Positions 1 to 7,132 of a stretch of 64,000 bases of DNA are shown piece after piece. The stretch is from Bacteriovoracaceae bacterium (lineage in GTDB: Bacteria > Bdellovibrionota > UBA1018). The notes under the pieces were generated by a model. That model ran no database searches, had not been told where the DNA came from, and worked only from the letters and a program-made list of their open reading frames with translations. Positions within the stretch are counted from its first letter, which is position 1. Each line of letters opens with the position of its first letter. The stretch is from assembly GCA_947447665.1 (NCBI GenBank), contig CANFJX010000002.1:124001-188000 (forward strand), read 5' to 3'. The position numbers and the translations under genes are program-made.

Positions 1-857
1 AACAAGTGGATGAAGCGAACTGGAATTTCAAGGGTCTTTACGATGATATCCACAGTGTGCTGAGTAAGTTAGCAGTCGACGTCGATACCCTGGTCAAGAA
101 CCGGCACCGTTTTATATTGGATGTGGTCGATGATCTGAAGGGTCCTTTAGAGATGCTCCGGGATGGGAAGCTCCTACTCGCTGTTGAAGGTCAGGGGGTC
201 AGTGCTGATCAAAAGTTTCAAAGCCTCGATGCGGTTCGTCGGGGATTGGCTATTTTTTCCGGAAGCATGGATGATCTAAATGACATCGTGGGAATCAATC
301 AGCTTCAGTCGCGTTTGGTCGAAAATACCGTGGATTTGTCTGAACTGCTTACAGACGTTTCCTCTGCTTTATTTGGAGCTGACTTCCAAAAACGGTTGCT
401 CGTTACGGTTCCCCCGATCCCAGTTTGGGTAACGCTCGATGTGGGGAGATTTGAGCGGGCCCTTTTTCATGTGATCTCCAAGGTTGCTTCGACCGTCCCT
501 CAGTCGAACCCGATTTCTATTTCGGTAAGTCATGGCAAAGGAAATTTTAGAGGGATTGAGCTAACCGTGCAGGGTTCTGAAAATGATCCGGTCGGAGTTC
601 CCAATCAAAGTGGCCCGGATCAAGACCTTCTCAAGCACTGGATTAGCGAGCATGGCTTATCCATGAGGCTCATTCATAAGATGATCAAAGGTCACGGGGG
701 TAGTATTACTGCTGCGGGTATCGTGGGGTCGAGCGTGAAGATTGTGATTCGAATTCCGCATGAGCGAGTGAGTTCAAATGGATTGATTGCACCACCGAGT
801 GGTTTGGTTTTCAAGGCTCCTGTCCGAGAGGAGAAGGAGAATATCTCGGTTGGGTGA
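1..857 (+). CDS. Degenerate sensor histidine kinase-like protein, 5' partial
   Basis: The reading frame is open to the left edge, so the gene probably begins before the window. The visible part resembles the C-terminal half of a histidine kinase: a coiled, dimerisation-like helix followed by an ATPase-like region ending in KMIKGHGGSI and a final beta strand. The H-box equivalent reads DVVDDLKGPLEML, so the phosphoacceptor His is replaced by Asp. The N-box position reads FHVISKVAS without the usual Asn, and no DxGxG motif is seen. It therefore looks like a pseudokinase or a kinase-derived interaction module. The signal it senses, if any, lies outside the window. The minus-strand tRNA-Gly lies just downstream, 13 bases after the stop. 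Confidence 0.6.
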   Translation, partial: QVDEANWNFKGLYDDIHSVLSKLAVDVDTLVKNRHRFILDVVDDLKGPLEMLRDGKLLLAVEGQGVSADQKFQSLDAVRRGLAIFSGSMDDLNDIVGINQLQSRLVENTVDLSELLTDVSSALFGADFQKRLLVTVPPIPVWVTLDVGRFERALFHVISKVASTVPQSNPISISVSHGKGNFRGIELTVQGSENDPVGVPNQSGPDQDLLKHWISEHGLSMRLIHKMIKGHGGSITAAGIVGSSVKIVIRIPHERVSSNGLIAPPSGLVFKAPVREEKENISVG

Positions 858-870
858 TGAGTAGGAAAAA

Positions 871-947
871 TGGAGCGGGCTAAGGGGTTCGAACCCTCGA
901 CCTCCACGTTGGCAACGTGGCGCTCTAGCCAACTGAGCTAAGCCCGC
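871..947 (-). tRNA. tRNA-Gly (anticodon GCC)
   Basis: The reverse strand folds as a complete cloverleaf. The 7-bp acceptor stem GCGGGCT/AGCCCGC closes it, the D-arm contains GCTCAGTTGGCTAGAGC, and the anticodon stem CCACG/CGTGG encloses the loop TTGCCAA, giving anticodon GCC. The T-arm contains GGTTCGAACC. The discriminator base is U and the 3' CCA is encoded, both typical of bacterial tRNA-Gly. Confidence 0.95.
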
Positions 948-974
948 AATTGGAAATCAGCTAGACAGAAACGT

Positions 975-1003
975 TTTTTATCTGGATCGACTCAGATGGT
1001 CAA
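975..1003 (-). promoter_or_regulatory. Putative sigma-70 promoter for tRNA-Gly
   Basis: Read on the minus strand, TTGACC is followed after exactly 17 bases by TAAAAA. This places transcription start roughly 20-25 bases before the tRNA. It lies inside the longest version of the plus-strand cobalamin adenosyltransferase ORF, which is a mild argument for the shorter start of that gene. Confidence 0.5.
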
Positions 1004-1061
1004 GATGTTTTCTGATAAAATCGTTGAATTTCTGGAGCGGGGGGCTACTATTAGTCCCAAG

Positions 1062-1607
1062 ATGAAGATCTATACTAAAACGGGTGACCAAGGCGAGACG
1101 GGGCTTCTAGGCGGAGTGAGGGTACCTAAGGACGACCTCAGAATTCGAACCTATGGCACGCTAGATGAACTCAATGCTATCCTTGGGATGGTCCTCTCGG
1201 AGCCTGGATTACAGGCCGAAGTGAAGGGGCGTCTGCTGAGGGTTCAGGGAGAGTTGTTTCAGCTCGGCGCTGAGTTAGCGACGCCGCGGAACAAAAAAAG
1301 CACCGGTGCTTTAATCGATCATCCTCATGTCCTGATGCTTGAGAAAGAAATTGATGCCATGGAGTTGGCATTAGCCCCTCTGCAGACATTTATCCTTCCA
1401 GGCGGGGTGGTTGCTTCAGCTCAAATTCATTTCGCTCGGACGGTAAGTCGGCGCGCTGAGCGAGAACTGATCACCTTACATCGGGCAGAGCCGGTGCGTA
1501 ACGTGGTACTTCAATACCTCAATCGTCTGAGCGATTATCTATTTGTGACCGCCCGTTTCGTCAATTGCGTGCAGGGGGGAGCCGAGACTCCTTGGTTGTC
1601 TCCCTAA
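1062..1607 (+). CDS. pduO: PduO-type cob(I)alamin adenosyltransferase
   Basis: Predicted to transfer the adenosyl group of ATP to cob(I)alamin, making coenzyme B12 in the cytoplasm. The family N-terminus KIYTKTGDQGETGLLGG (nucleotide-binding loop) is clear, followed by RIRTYGTLDELNA and the C-terminal ARTVSRRAERE and LNRLSDYLFVTAR helices typical of PduO/MMAB trimers. The ORF track opens at 996, but the family normally begins directly at M-K-I-Y-T-K-T-G, which corresponds to the ATG at 1062. That start gives 181 residues, a normal length. The Shine-Dalgarno is weak for either choice (GGAGCGGGGGG lies far upstream of 1062). A B12-dependent radical SAM protein is encoded near 58 kb, so cofactor supply is plausible, but no B12-biosynthetic operon is present here. 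Confidence 0.9.
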   Translation: MKIYTKTGDQGETGLLGGVRVPKDDLRIRTYGTLDELNAILGMVLSEPGLQAEVKGRLLRVQGELFQLGAELATPRNKKSTGALIDHPHVLMLEKEIDAMELALAPLQTFILPGGVVASAQIHFARTVSRRAERELITLHRAEPVRNVVLQYLNRLSDYLFVTARFVNCVQGGAETPWLSP

Positions 1608-1648
1608 AATGGGTTCAGTTCTGGCTAAAAGAATGAGACTATCGAGAG

Positions 1649-1690
1649 ACTAGCGGGCCACCGGATGGCTCACTAGTTGACCAATTTTTT
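1649..1690 (+). terminator. Possible intrinsic terminator
   Basis: ACTAG and CTAGT form an outer stem around an inner GGGCCA/TGGCTC helix (one G-U pair), followed after about seven bases by a run of six T. It lies between the adenosyltransferase and the PilZ gene. The gap between stem and T-run makes it a weaker than usual terminator. Confidence 0.45.
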
Positions 1691-1717
1691 ATTGAACCGT
1701 CTCTGAGGGACACAAGG

Positions 1718-2455
1718 ATGAAGGATCTCAAGAATTCGAATATTAATTCATTAGAAGTAATTTTGACTCAGGCGCCTGATCCAAATTTAGGATTGGAGCG
1801 CAGGCAGGTGCCTCGAATGAGTCTAGGCTCTGAGCAATTTAAGATGATCGATACGGGGAGAGTTTTTTCCGTAGCGGATCTGTCTCGGACGGGTTTGGCG
1901 CTTTGGACATCGGATGCATCGGAGCTGGCTGAGTTCTCGGTGGGTATGAAGCTGGATGGCACACTCAAGGCCAGGGCAGAGAAGCTCTCGGTTCAGATAC
2001 AGATTCGAAACCTTTCCAAAAACCGGGTGGGATGCGAGTTTTTGGGCGTGTCCTCGGCTCTGACGGAGGCTTGCGAGAGGTTTTTTGACCCGGTCAGCTT
2101 AGGGCAGAGTTTAAAACCCATTCCTTCTTTGGATGGTCACATGCTTTGGTATTTTGGAATTTCCGGCACCCACCTTAGTCTCAGGCGTCTAAACGACGGG
2201 CAATTTGACCAGGTGACCCTTTGCTTCTTGGACTCCTTAGTTCAATGGGACGCAGAGCGAGGATTGCAATCAGGGCGTTTGGTGAATCCTGATTGGCAGA
2301 GTGAACTTCGCGGAATTTTTCGATTAGATACTTTATTTTTTAAGCCTGATTCGAGTATGGATAAAGAGAGGCTGGGGATTGCAAAACAAGTACTTTTGAA
2401 CTCTCATCTTTCTGAAGACGTTAAGGGATGGGGCATGAGGCAGTTTTCGAGGTGA
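1718..2455 (+). CDS. PilZ-domain protein (likely c-di-GMP binding)
   Basis: 245 residues. A PilZ signature is visible near the N-terminus: RRQVPR (RxxxR) at about residues 28-33 followed by DLSRTGLAL, matching the (D/N)xSxxG element, and then alternating beta strands including NRVGCEFL. In the family these motifs wrap around cyclic di-GMP. The C-terminal half (about residues 130-245) is not recognised and may be an output or second binding domain. A GAGGG Shine-Dalgarno lies nine bases before the ATG. The stop is only four bases before glpX, so this gene leads an operon with glpX and the two genes after it. c-di-GMP control of that operon's products is an inference. Confidence 0.8.
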   Translation: MKDLKNSNINSLEVILTQAPDPNLGLERRQVPRMSLGSEQFKMIDTGRVFSVADLSRTGLALWTSDASELAEFSVGMKLDGTLKARAEKLSVQIQIRNLSKNRVGCEFLGVSSALTEACERFFDPVSLGQSLKPIPSLDGHMLWYFGISGTHLSLRRLNDGQFDQVTLCFLDSLVQWDAERGLQSGRLVNPDWQSELRGIFRLDTLFFKPDSSMDKERLGIAKQVLLNSHLSEDVKGWGMRQFSR

Positions 2456-2459
2456 AAAA

Positions 2460-3413
2460 ATGGATCGAAATTTTGCTCTAGAGTTTGTTCGCGTGACTGA
2501 AGCCGCTGCCCTGGAGAGTGCTCGCCTCATGGGTCGGGGAGACGAGAAGGCAGCTGACTTTGCTGCTGTAGATGCGATGCGACGGATGCTGAACTCGATT
2601 CAGTTTGATGGGACTGTCGTTATTGGAGAAGGGGAGCGTGATGAAGCTCCTATGCTTTACATTGGAGAGAAAGTCGGTAAAGGGGGGGGGCCCAAATTGG
2701 ACTTAGCCCTCGATCCGCTCGAGGGTACGACGATCTGCGCTACGGGTGGAAATAATTCTCTCTCCGTGATTGCGATTGCCGAGGACGGAGAATTTCTCCA
2801 TGCCCCGGATACTTACATGCAGAAAATTGCGGTGGGGCCCGAAGCCAAGGGTGCCATTGACCTGAATGCGACGCCGACTGCGAATTTGAAGAATATCGCC
2901 CAAGCCAAAAAATGTTTGATCGAGGACCTGACGGTCGTTATTTTAGATCGCCCTCGACATTCCGATTTGATTGCTGAGGTTCGCCAAACCGGAGCCCGTA
3001 TTTGGTTGATTGGAGACGGGGATGTCTCGGCAGCGATTGCGACTTGTAAGAAATCCAGTGGTGTTGATGTTCTCATGGGTATTGGCGGAGCCCCTGAGGG
3101 GGTGATCGCTGCGGCAGCGCTGAGGTGCATGGGTGGCGATTTTCAGGGAAAGCTCATGTTTAGGAATGATTTTGAAAAGGACCGTGCTCGTCGGATGGGG
3201 ATTTCTGATTTAGAGCGAGTTTATCCGATTCATGAACTGGCGAGTGGGCATGTGATGTTTTGTGCTACTGGAGTGACTCAAGGAACATTTTTGGATGGAG
3301 TCAAGTTTGCCCGAGGAGGAGCCACCACGCACTCAGTTGTGATGAGATCAGAATCGGGGACCGTGCGTTGGATACAAGCTGAACATCATTTTGATCGCAA
3401 ACCGAGGTACTAA
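2460..3413 (+). CDS. glpX: Class II fructose-1,6-bisphosphatase
   Basis: Hydrolyses fructose 1,6-bisphosphate to fructose 6-phosphate in gluconeogenesis; metal-dependent cytosolic enzyme. Family landmarks in order are LEFVRVTEAAALESARLMGRGD at the N-terminus, GTVVIGEGERDEAPMLYIGE (metal-binding region), DLALDPLEGTT (the phosphatase DPxxGTT motif), and later GIGGAPEGVIAAAALRCMGG. Length 317 residues is slightly short of but consistent with GlpX. A GAGG Shine-Dalgarno sits seven bases before the ATG. The stop codon abuts the ATG of the next gene, indicating tight translational coupling. Confidence 0.95.
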   Translation: MDRNFALEFVRVTEAAALESARLMGRGDEKAADFAAVDAMRRMLNSIQFDGTVVIGEGERDEAPMLYIGEKVGKGGGPKLDLALDPLEGTTICATGGNNSLSVIAIAEDGEFLHAPDTYMQKIAVGPEAKGAIDLNATPTANLKNIAQAKKCLIEDLTVVILDRPRHSDLIAEVRQTGARIWLIGDGDVSAAIATCKKSSGVDVLMGIGGAPEGVIAAAALRCMGGDFQGKLMFRNDFEKDRARRMGISDLERVYPIHELASGHVMFCATGVTQGTFLDGVKFARGGATTHSVVMRSESGTVRWIQAEHHFDRKPRY

Positions 3414-3848
3414 ATGGCACAAGCTGAGTTTCGAGAAACCCTATCAGTCGAACCCAAGAAGCTTCTGGAAGTGATTACCGGCTATGATTCTTATCCGGAG
3501 TTTGTGGATGGTTGTCGTTCAGCTACCATGACTCGGTCCCCTCAGTCTGATTTGATTCGGGTTAGCTATCAAGTGAGCGTGATGTCTCAAGATGTCACTT
3601 ATACCCTCGATCATCGTCATGATTTGAAATCGGGGCGAGTTGATTGGGTGTTAGTCGAGAGCAATTTTTTTAAGAAAAATACCGGCAGGTGGGAAGTCAG
3701 GCCGACTGCCCAGGGTAAGTCGGATGTGCTTTATACCTTAGAGGTAGACTTTAAGGTTCCTGTGCCAGGTTTTATTTTGAATCGTCTCGTGAAAGGGAGC
3801 TTGCCGGGAATGGTGAGAAGCTTTGAAAAACGAGCGAATTCGGTCTAG
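3414..3848 (+). CDS. SRPBCC / Coq10-RatA-like protein
   Basis: 144 residues with the layout of a small START-like (SRPBCC) barrel: MAQAEFRETLSV (first strand), YDSYPEFVDGC (the family YPxFxPxC-like segment), a string of amphipathic strands, and a C-terminal helix GMVRSFEKRA. Coq10/RatA family members bind lipids or quinones, and RatA has been described as a ribosome-association toxin in E. coli; sequence alone cannot decide here. The ATG immediately follows the glpX stop, with GAGG six bases upstream inside glpX. Confidence 0.75.
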   Translation: MAQAEFRETLSVEPKKLLEVITGYDSYPEFVDGCRSATMTRSPQSDLIRVSYQVSVMSQDVTYTLDHRHDLKSGRVDWVLVESNFFKKNTGRWEVRPTAQGKSDVLYTLEVDFKVPVPGFILNRLVKGSLPGMVRSFEKRANSV

Positions 3849-3857
3849 GGTTTTTAA

Positions 3858-4169
3858 ATGAGCGAAGACTTACAATCCAAAGCTGCTGAACTCATGAAGA
3901 AAGTCCTCACCGTCGGTGTAGGAGCAATTTTTCTGACGGAGGAGAGCCTTCGCGGGCTTGTTTCTGAGTTTAAGCTACCCAAAGAGCTCCTTACTGCCAT
4001 TTTAGAGTCTGCCAATAAGACTAAGAGCGAATTTCTGAGGACCATGTCCAATGAAATGATTGCTCGAGTGATGGAAAAAGTGAATGTCGCCGAACTACTC
4101 CAAGAGATGATCACTCAGAACGAGATCCATTTGGAAGTGACTGTTAAATTTAAACCCAAAAAGAAGTAG
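3858..4169 (+). CDS. Small conserved-looking protein of unknown function
   Basis: 103 residues, not recognised. The sequence is mostly helical: SEDLQSKAAELMKKVLTVG, then LPKELLTAILESANKTKSEFLRT, and a basic tail VKFKPKKK. No signal peptide or membrane span is evident. The AGGG Shine-Dalgarno and the nine-base gap to the preceding gene make it the last member of the PilZ-glpX operon. The heptad-like helices and small size suggest an adaptor or a phasin-like amphipathic protein, but this is a guess. Confidence 0.6.
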   Translation: MSEDLQSKAAELMKKVLTVGVGAIFLTEESLRGLVSEFKLPKELLTAILESANKTKSEFLRTMSNEMIARVMEKVNVAELLQEMITQNEIHLEVTVKFKPKKK

Positions 4170-4236
4170 CCATCGGACTGGCCTATTCTTCCTCGTTGTT
4201 TATGTCTCTCTCAACTACAGCTCCATTTTTTCTCAT

Positions 4237-4260
4237 CTGTTTTGACAGCTGTCAAAACAG
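4237..4260. promoter_or_regulatory. 24-bp perfect palindrome, likely enhancer-type operator
   Basis: CTGTTTTGACAG is followed directly by its exact reverse complement with no spacer. No T-run follows on either strand, so it does not look like a terminator. Its centre lies about 110 bp upstream of the sigma-54 promoter at 4351 and about 130 bp upstream of the predicted start of transcription, the usual place for a bacterial enhancer-binding-protein site. The cognate regulator is not identifiable in the window. Confidence 0.65.
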
Positions 4261-4350
4261 TAGTCAGTCGAGTGTGGGATTAATTCGATCTATTTTTCTA
4301 TAAATCATTGAAATTAAACACTAAAATTTATTCATTCCTGTTCATTTTAA

Positions 4351-4367
4351 CTGGCACTTGGATTGCT
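4351..4367 (+). promoter_or_regulatory. Sigma-54 (RpoN) promoter
   Basis: CTGGCAC, then five bases, then TTGCT: the -24 and -12 elements match the sigma-54 consensus with exact spacing. Transcription should begin near 4375-4380, at the first base of the foldable leader described next, and read into the 99-residue ORF at 4473. Confidence 0.8.
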
Positions 4368-4374
4368 TTAGTTT

Positions 4375-4435
4375 AAACCCGCGAGGTGCAAAATCGGGCG
4401 AAACGGCCCGAACTGGTTCTCGCCCAGGTGGGTTT
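4375..4435 (+). ncRNA. Structured 5' leader with nested stems and a possible pseudoknot
   Basis: AAACCC (4375-4380) pairs with GGGTTT (4430-4435); GCGAG (4381-4385) pairs with CTCGC (4419-4423); TCGGGC (4394-4399) pairs with GCCCGA (4406-4411) across a GAAACG loop. Alternatively CTGG (4413-4416) can pair with CCAG (4424-4427), which would place CTCGC in a hairpin loop facing GCGAG and form a pseudoknot. The fold starts at the predicted sigma-54 transcription start. It matches no riboswitch class I can recall. Confidence 0.5.
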
Positions 4436-4472
4436 TAGATTATAGAGCAGATGCAGAAGTGAGGAGTGCGGC

Positions 4473-4772
4473 ATGTCGACAAGTGGCAAAAAAGAATCTA
4501 AGTTAAAATTGGTAGTGGCAGGTGAGAATCGGGAGGCGAGCTTTCGAGAAGTTTCAAAGCCCAGGGTGGAGTCTTCTCGAGTCTTGAAGGCGGGAGATCT
4601 GAACCATGCAGGGGCTTCTGTACGGGTTTCTCCCTATCGTTCGAATCCTATCCTTCCCCAATTGATTTCCCCTCACGAGTCCGTTGAGAGTCTCAGGCAA
4701 AACCTCACTGCATTAAATCAGCTTCACTCTAGACTTCGATTTATGCTCAAAGAACTTGAAGAGCTTATTTAG
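4473..4772 (+). CDS. 99-residue protein of unknown function under sigma-54 control
   Basis: Not recognised. The first 75 residues are polar and probably disordered (SGKKESKLKLVVAGENREAS); the last 25 form a probable amphipathic helix (LRQNLTALNQLHSRLRFMLKELEELI). No signal peptide. A GAGGAG-type Shine-Dalgarno lies upstream of the ATG. The gene is alone downstream of the sigma-54 promoter and foldable leader, and its last bases overlap by 8 bp, tail to tail, with the coiled-coil/Hsp20 gene on the other strand. It may be a small regulatory or adaptor protein; no homology-based assignment is possible by eye. Confidence 0.6.
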   Translation: MSTSGKKESKLKLVVAGENREASFREVSKPRVESSRVLKAGDLNHAGASVRVSPYRSNPILPQLISPHESVESLRQNLTALNQLHSRLRFMLKELEELI

Positions 4773-5925
4773 GAGCCACAGATGTTGTTTTACCAATATT
4801 ATGTGGGAAATTTGGAGCTTCTAAGTGGCTTGATTGTAGCTTTTCTCGTGTTGGCTCTCTGAATGTGAATTGACTCATTTTGGGGACTCGAATGATGACT
4901 TGGTCATCTTTATGTTCGCGAGTGAGGCGTTTTGGGTCGACAGGCCAGCTCAGGGGAAAACTTTCGTGAAAGCTTTGATAGGCAGTCGTTTCCTGACTGT
5001 GTCCTGAGGGGTCTTTGAGAGATTCCTCGTTTTTTCGATAGCCTGATAAGACGAGTTGATCACCTCGAATGACTGCCGAAATGTGCTCTTGCTCATATTC
5101 AGGGATGGTTACTGTTAAGACAAAATCTTTTCCCTCATCTTTGAGTTGGGCATCGAGAGTCATGAGCTTATAAAACGGATCATTTTGGCGAGAAGTGTAA
5201 GCGGCAATTTTCTGAGAGGTGTCTTGCCTAATCTCGCGCAGCTTCTGATTAGATTGCTGGTAGATTTCACCTAAGCTTTGCCTTTGCTCCTCAATCGTTT
5301 TTTTGAGAAAGGACTCGTTCTGAGTTTGAGCCCTCTCCTTGGTTTCTTGGGAGGTTTCCAAGAGTTGCTGAATTGCGCTTTGGTGGTCTTTCTGAATGGC
5401 CTGGACCCGTTGTTCGCCGTCATCTCGAATTTTTTCTATACTGGTTCTGTTCTGATTTTTAATTGCCTCCAGTTCTTCGTCGCTTCTGTTTTTTTCGAAA
5501 TCGACCTGCTGGATTCTTTCGGCGAGGGTTTTTTGGATTTTATCCTGACTTAACTTATCAAGTTTATGCAGTTCTTCACGTGTTGATTTTTCAGTTTGCT
5601 CTTTGATGGTTTGGCTCTCTCCTAGGGTTCGGTTGAGGTCAGCCTGTTGAGATCGGTGGAGATCGCGGAGTTGTTCGTAGCCCTTGGATTTCTGATCATC
5701 AAGAATTTGATTCTGCTTCAAATTCTGAATTTCATAGTTCTTTTCAAAGCGATCTCGAAGTTGTTCGATTTCAGCATTTTGTTGAATTTCTGTTTTCTGG
5801 GCTAACTCCTGAGCGGCTTTAATTCGATTTGCTGCCTCTTTCTCAGCTTCATGAGCCTTGTAATAAGAATAATCATCTGAGGAAGAGCCGCCGCCGTAAA
5901 TAGATGACACAGACATGAAATTCAT
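4765..5925 (-). CDS. Long coiled-coil protein with C-terminal Hsp20/alpha-crystallin-like domain
   Basis: 386 residues. After a short Gly/Ser/Tyr-rich start, residues about 25-245 are an almost uninterrupted Glu/Gln/Lys-rich coiled coil. Residues about 255-360 look like an alpha-crystallin domain: FVLTVTIPEYEQEHISAVIRG, then DQLVLSGYRKN, a loop, and DDQVIIRVPK, with the strand-turn-strand pattern (xVxVxIPxxxxxxIxVxxxxxxLxLxG) characteristic of small heat shock proteins. No signal peptide, so probably cytoplasmic. An Hsp20 domain fused to a long coiled coil is not the usual sHsp architecture; it may act as a scaffold or filament-associated chaperone. It is transcribed towards the sigma-54-controlled ORF. 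Confidence 0.75.
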   Translation of the reverse strand: MNFMSVSSIYGGGSSSDDYSYYKAHEAEKEAANRIKAAQELAQKTEIQQNAEIEQLRDRFEKNYEIQNLKQNQILDDQKSKGYEQLRDLHRSQQADLNRTLGESQTIKEQTEKSTREELHKLDKLSQDKIQKTLAERIQQVDFEKNRSDEELEAIKNQNRTSIEKIRDDGEQRVQAIQKDHQSAIQQLLETSQETKERAQTQNESFLKKTIEEQRQSLGEIYQQSNQKLREIRQDTSQKIAAYTSRQNDPFYKLMTLDAQLKDEGKDFVLTVTIPEYEQEHISAVIRGDQLVLSGYRKNEESLKDPSGHSQETTAYQSFHESFPLSWPVDPKRLTREHKDDQVIIRVPKMSQFTFREPTREKLQSSHLEAPNFPHNIGKTTSVAPK

Positions 5926-6028
5926 CCTTCCTTTGGAAAAATTACCTTATTCTTAAGGATATTCGGGGAGTTAGAGAGTTGCAAGCCGGGCAAAATTTTC
6001 CCTGTGTCAACTTTGACAGGAAGTTGGT

Positions 6029-6058
6029 TTGACTCCTTGCGGAAGGCCCCAGTACAAT
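6029..6058 (+). promoter_or_regulatory. Sigma-70 promoter, apparently giving a leaderless mRNA
   Basis: TTGACT, 18-base spacer, TACAAT. The -10 box ends six bases before the ATG at 6065, so the expected transcription start falls on or next to the start codon. There is no Shine-Dalgarno between them. TTGACA at 6013, part of a TGTCAA-CT-TTGACA inverted repeat, lies just upstream and could be an operator. Confidence 0.65.
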
Positions 6059-6064
6059 TAGAGT

Positions 6065-7105
6065 ATGAAGCGAACTTCGACAAAAAAAGGCATGGAACGC
6101 CGTAAAAGGACACGGGAAAAGTCCTCATCTTCGCGAGTCTCGACTCGTCGTGGAGGTCATTCAGCTGACCCAGGCAAAAGTGGCTTGGCAGATCATCTGA
6201 ACGAAGCTCAGGGTTTTTATGCGTCGCCCCAGATGCATGGAGAGGCCGAGGTGTGTCATGCCTGTGACAAGTCATTGGGACAAGACTCTCGAGTTCTTTT
6301 CGTCGAAGAAGAGCTGAGAAGGATATTTTGTTCAGAAGGATGTATTTCAGATTATTTTTCGCCTGAAATTGAAAAGCTTGAGAAAAAGTTTTTCAATGGC
6401 GTCACGCCATCTGACTTTTCGGGAGAGGAGCGCGAGTCTCTCGCTCATTTGCGGTGGATTACCCTGCAGGAGCCCGATGAGGTTTGGTGCGAGCGGGCCT
6501 CCTCTGGCGACCTGATGTATACTCTGATTTCGGAGTTTCATCCCGGTGACAGAAAAATGTGGTGTGTTTGTATCTGTCTATGCCTTCGCGGTGAGCCGAG
6601 CTTTCTGTTTTTAGCTTTTCCGACACGCAATCATGCGTTGGTAAAGGCCTTTAGGAAGGGAGAAAAGCTGGACTGGTCTCAGCGTGCCCAGTTTTCTCAA
6701 TCGGCTCAACAGACTCAAGTGTCGGATGGTTTGGCAGACGTCTGGAAGGAGAATGAGACGATACGCGCTCAGTTGAGGAAGGATCGCAGGCCGGACGATA
6801 TTTCAATAGACGAATTTGAGCTCTATCAGGGACATCTGGATGTGACTCTTCAGAATCCAGATGAAGTTTGGAGTGTCGTGCTTTTCGAGGAAGATGGCCG
6901 GCATCTGTACCACTTCATTAAGTATTTCCCGCGTGAAAGCCCCGGGATCTGGTATCTGGTGCTAGCAATGGAAACTGAAGACGGTGAGCAAATTGAGATA
7001 CTAGAAGCATTTCCGACTCGTGATGGTTCACTCGTTCAGCGGTATCGCACAGGGACTCAAGAAGTGGGAAATGGCGATGCATCTGAATATCGAGTGATTC
7101 ATTAG
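6065..7105 (+). CDS. Zinc-ribbon protein with a duplicated PDEVW...AFPTR domain
   Basis: 346 residues. The N-terminus is basic (KRTSTKKGMERRKRTREK). At about residues 64-95 a treble-clef/TRASH-like zinc site is visible: CHAC, then a strand, then FCSEGC. Two related domains follow, at about residues 137-206 and 259-330. Each opens with TLQxPDEVW and closes with AFPTR(N/D)xxLV and a basic residue pair. This motif style recalls the BECR-fold (barnase/EndoU/colicin/RelE-like) PBECR families, but that is a tentative resemblance. No signal peptide. If leaderless initiation is wrong, ATG 6092 (preceded by AAAGG) is the alternative start. Confidence 0.7.
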   Translation: MKRTSTKKGMERRKRTREKSSSSRVSTRRGGHSADPGKSGLADHLNEAQGFYASPQMHGEAEVCHACDKSLGQDSRVLFVEEELRRIFCSEGCISDYFSPEIEKLEKKFFNGVTPSDFSGEERESLAHLRWITLQEPDEVWCERASSGDLMYTLISEFHPGDRKMWCVCICLCLRGEPSFLFLAFPTRNHALVKAFRKGEKLDWSQRAQFSQSAQQTQVSDGLADVWKENETIRAQLRKDRRPDDISIDEFELYQGHLDVTLQNPDEVWSVVLFEEDGRHLYHFIKYFPRESPGIWYLVLAMETEDGEQIEILEAFPTRDGSLVQRYRTGTQEVGNGDASEYRVIH

Positions 7106-7132
7106 ATCTCTCGGTTTGGGTTGCGATTGATT

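Noticed and set aside
900-1061. Possible cobalamin riboswitch before the adenosyltransferase gene
   Set aside because: The stretch is explained by tRNA-Gly and its promoter; no B12-box-like conserved sequence is visible.
5278-5553. 91-residue plus-strand ORF across the coiled-coil gene
   Set aside because: It is a mirror of the long Glu/Gln-rich coiled-coil coding and has no start signal.
5922-6275. 117-residue minus-strand ORF
   Set aside because: It overlaps the start of the zinc-ribbon gene and that gene's promoter, has no recognisable motif and poor composition; a shadow ORF.
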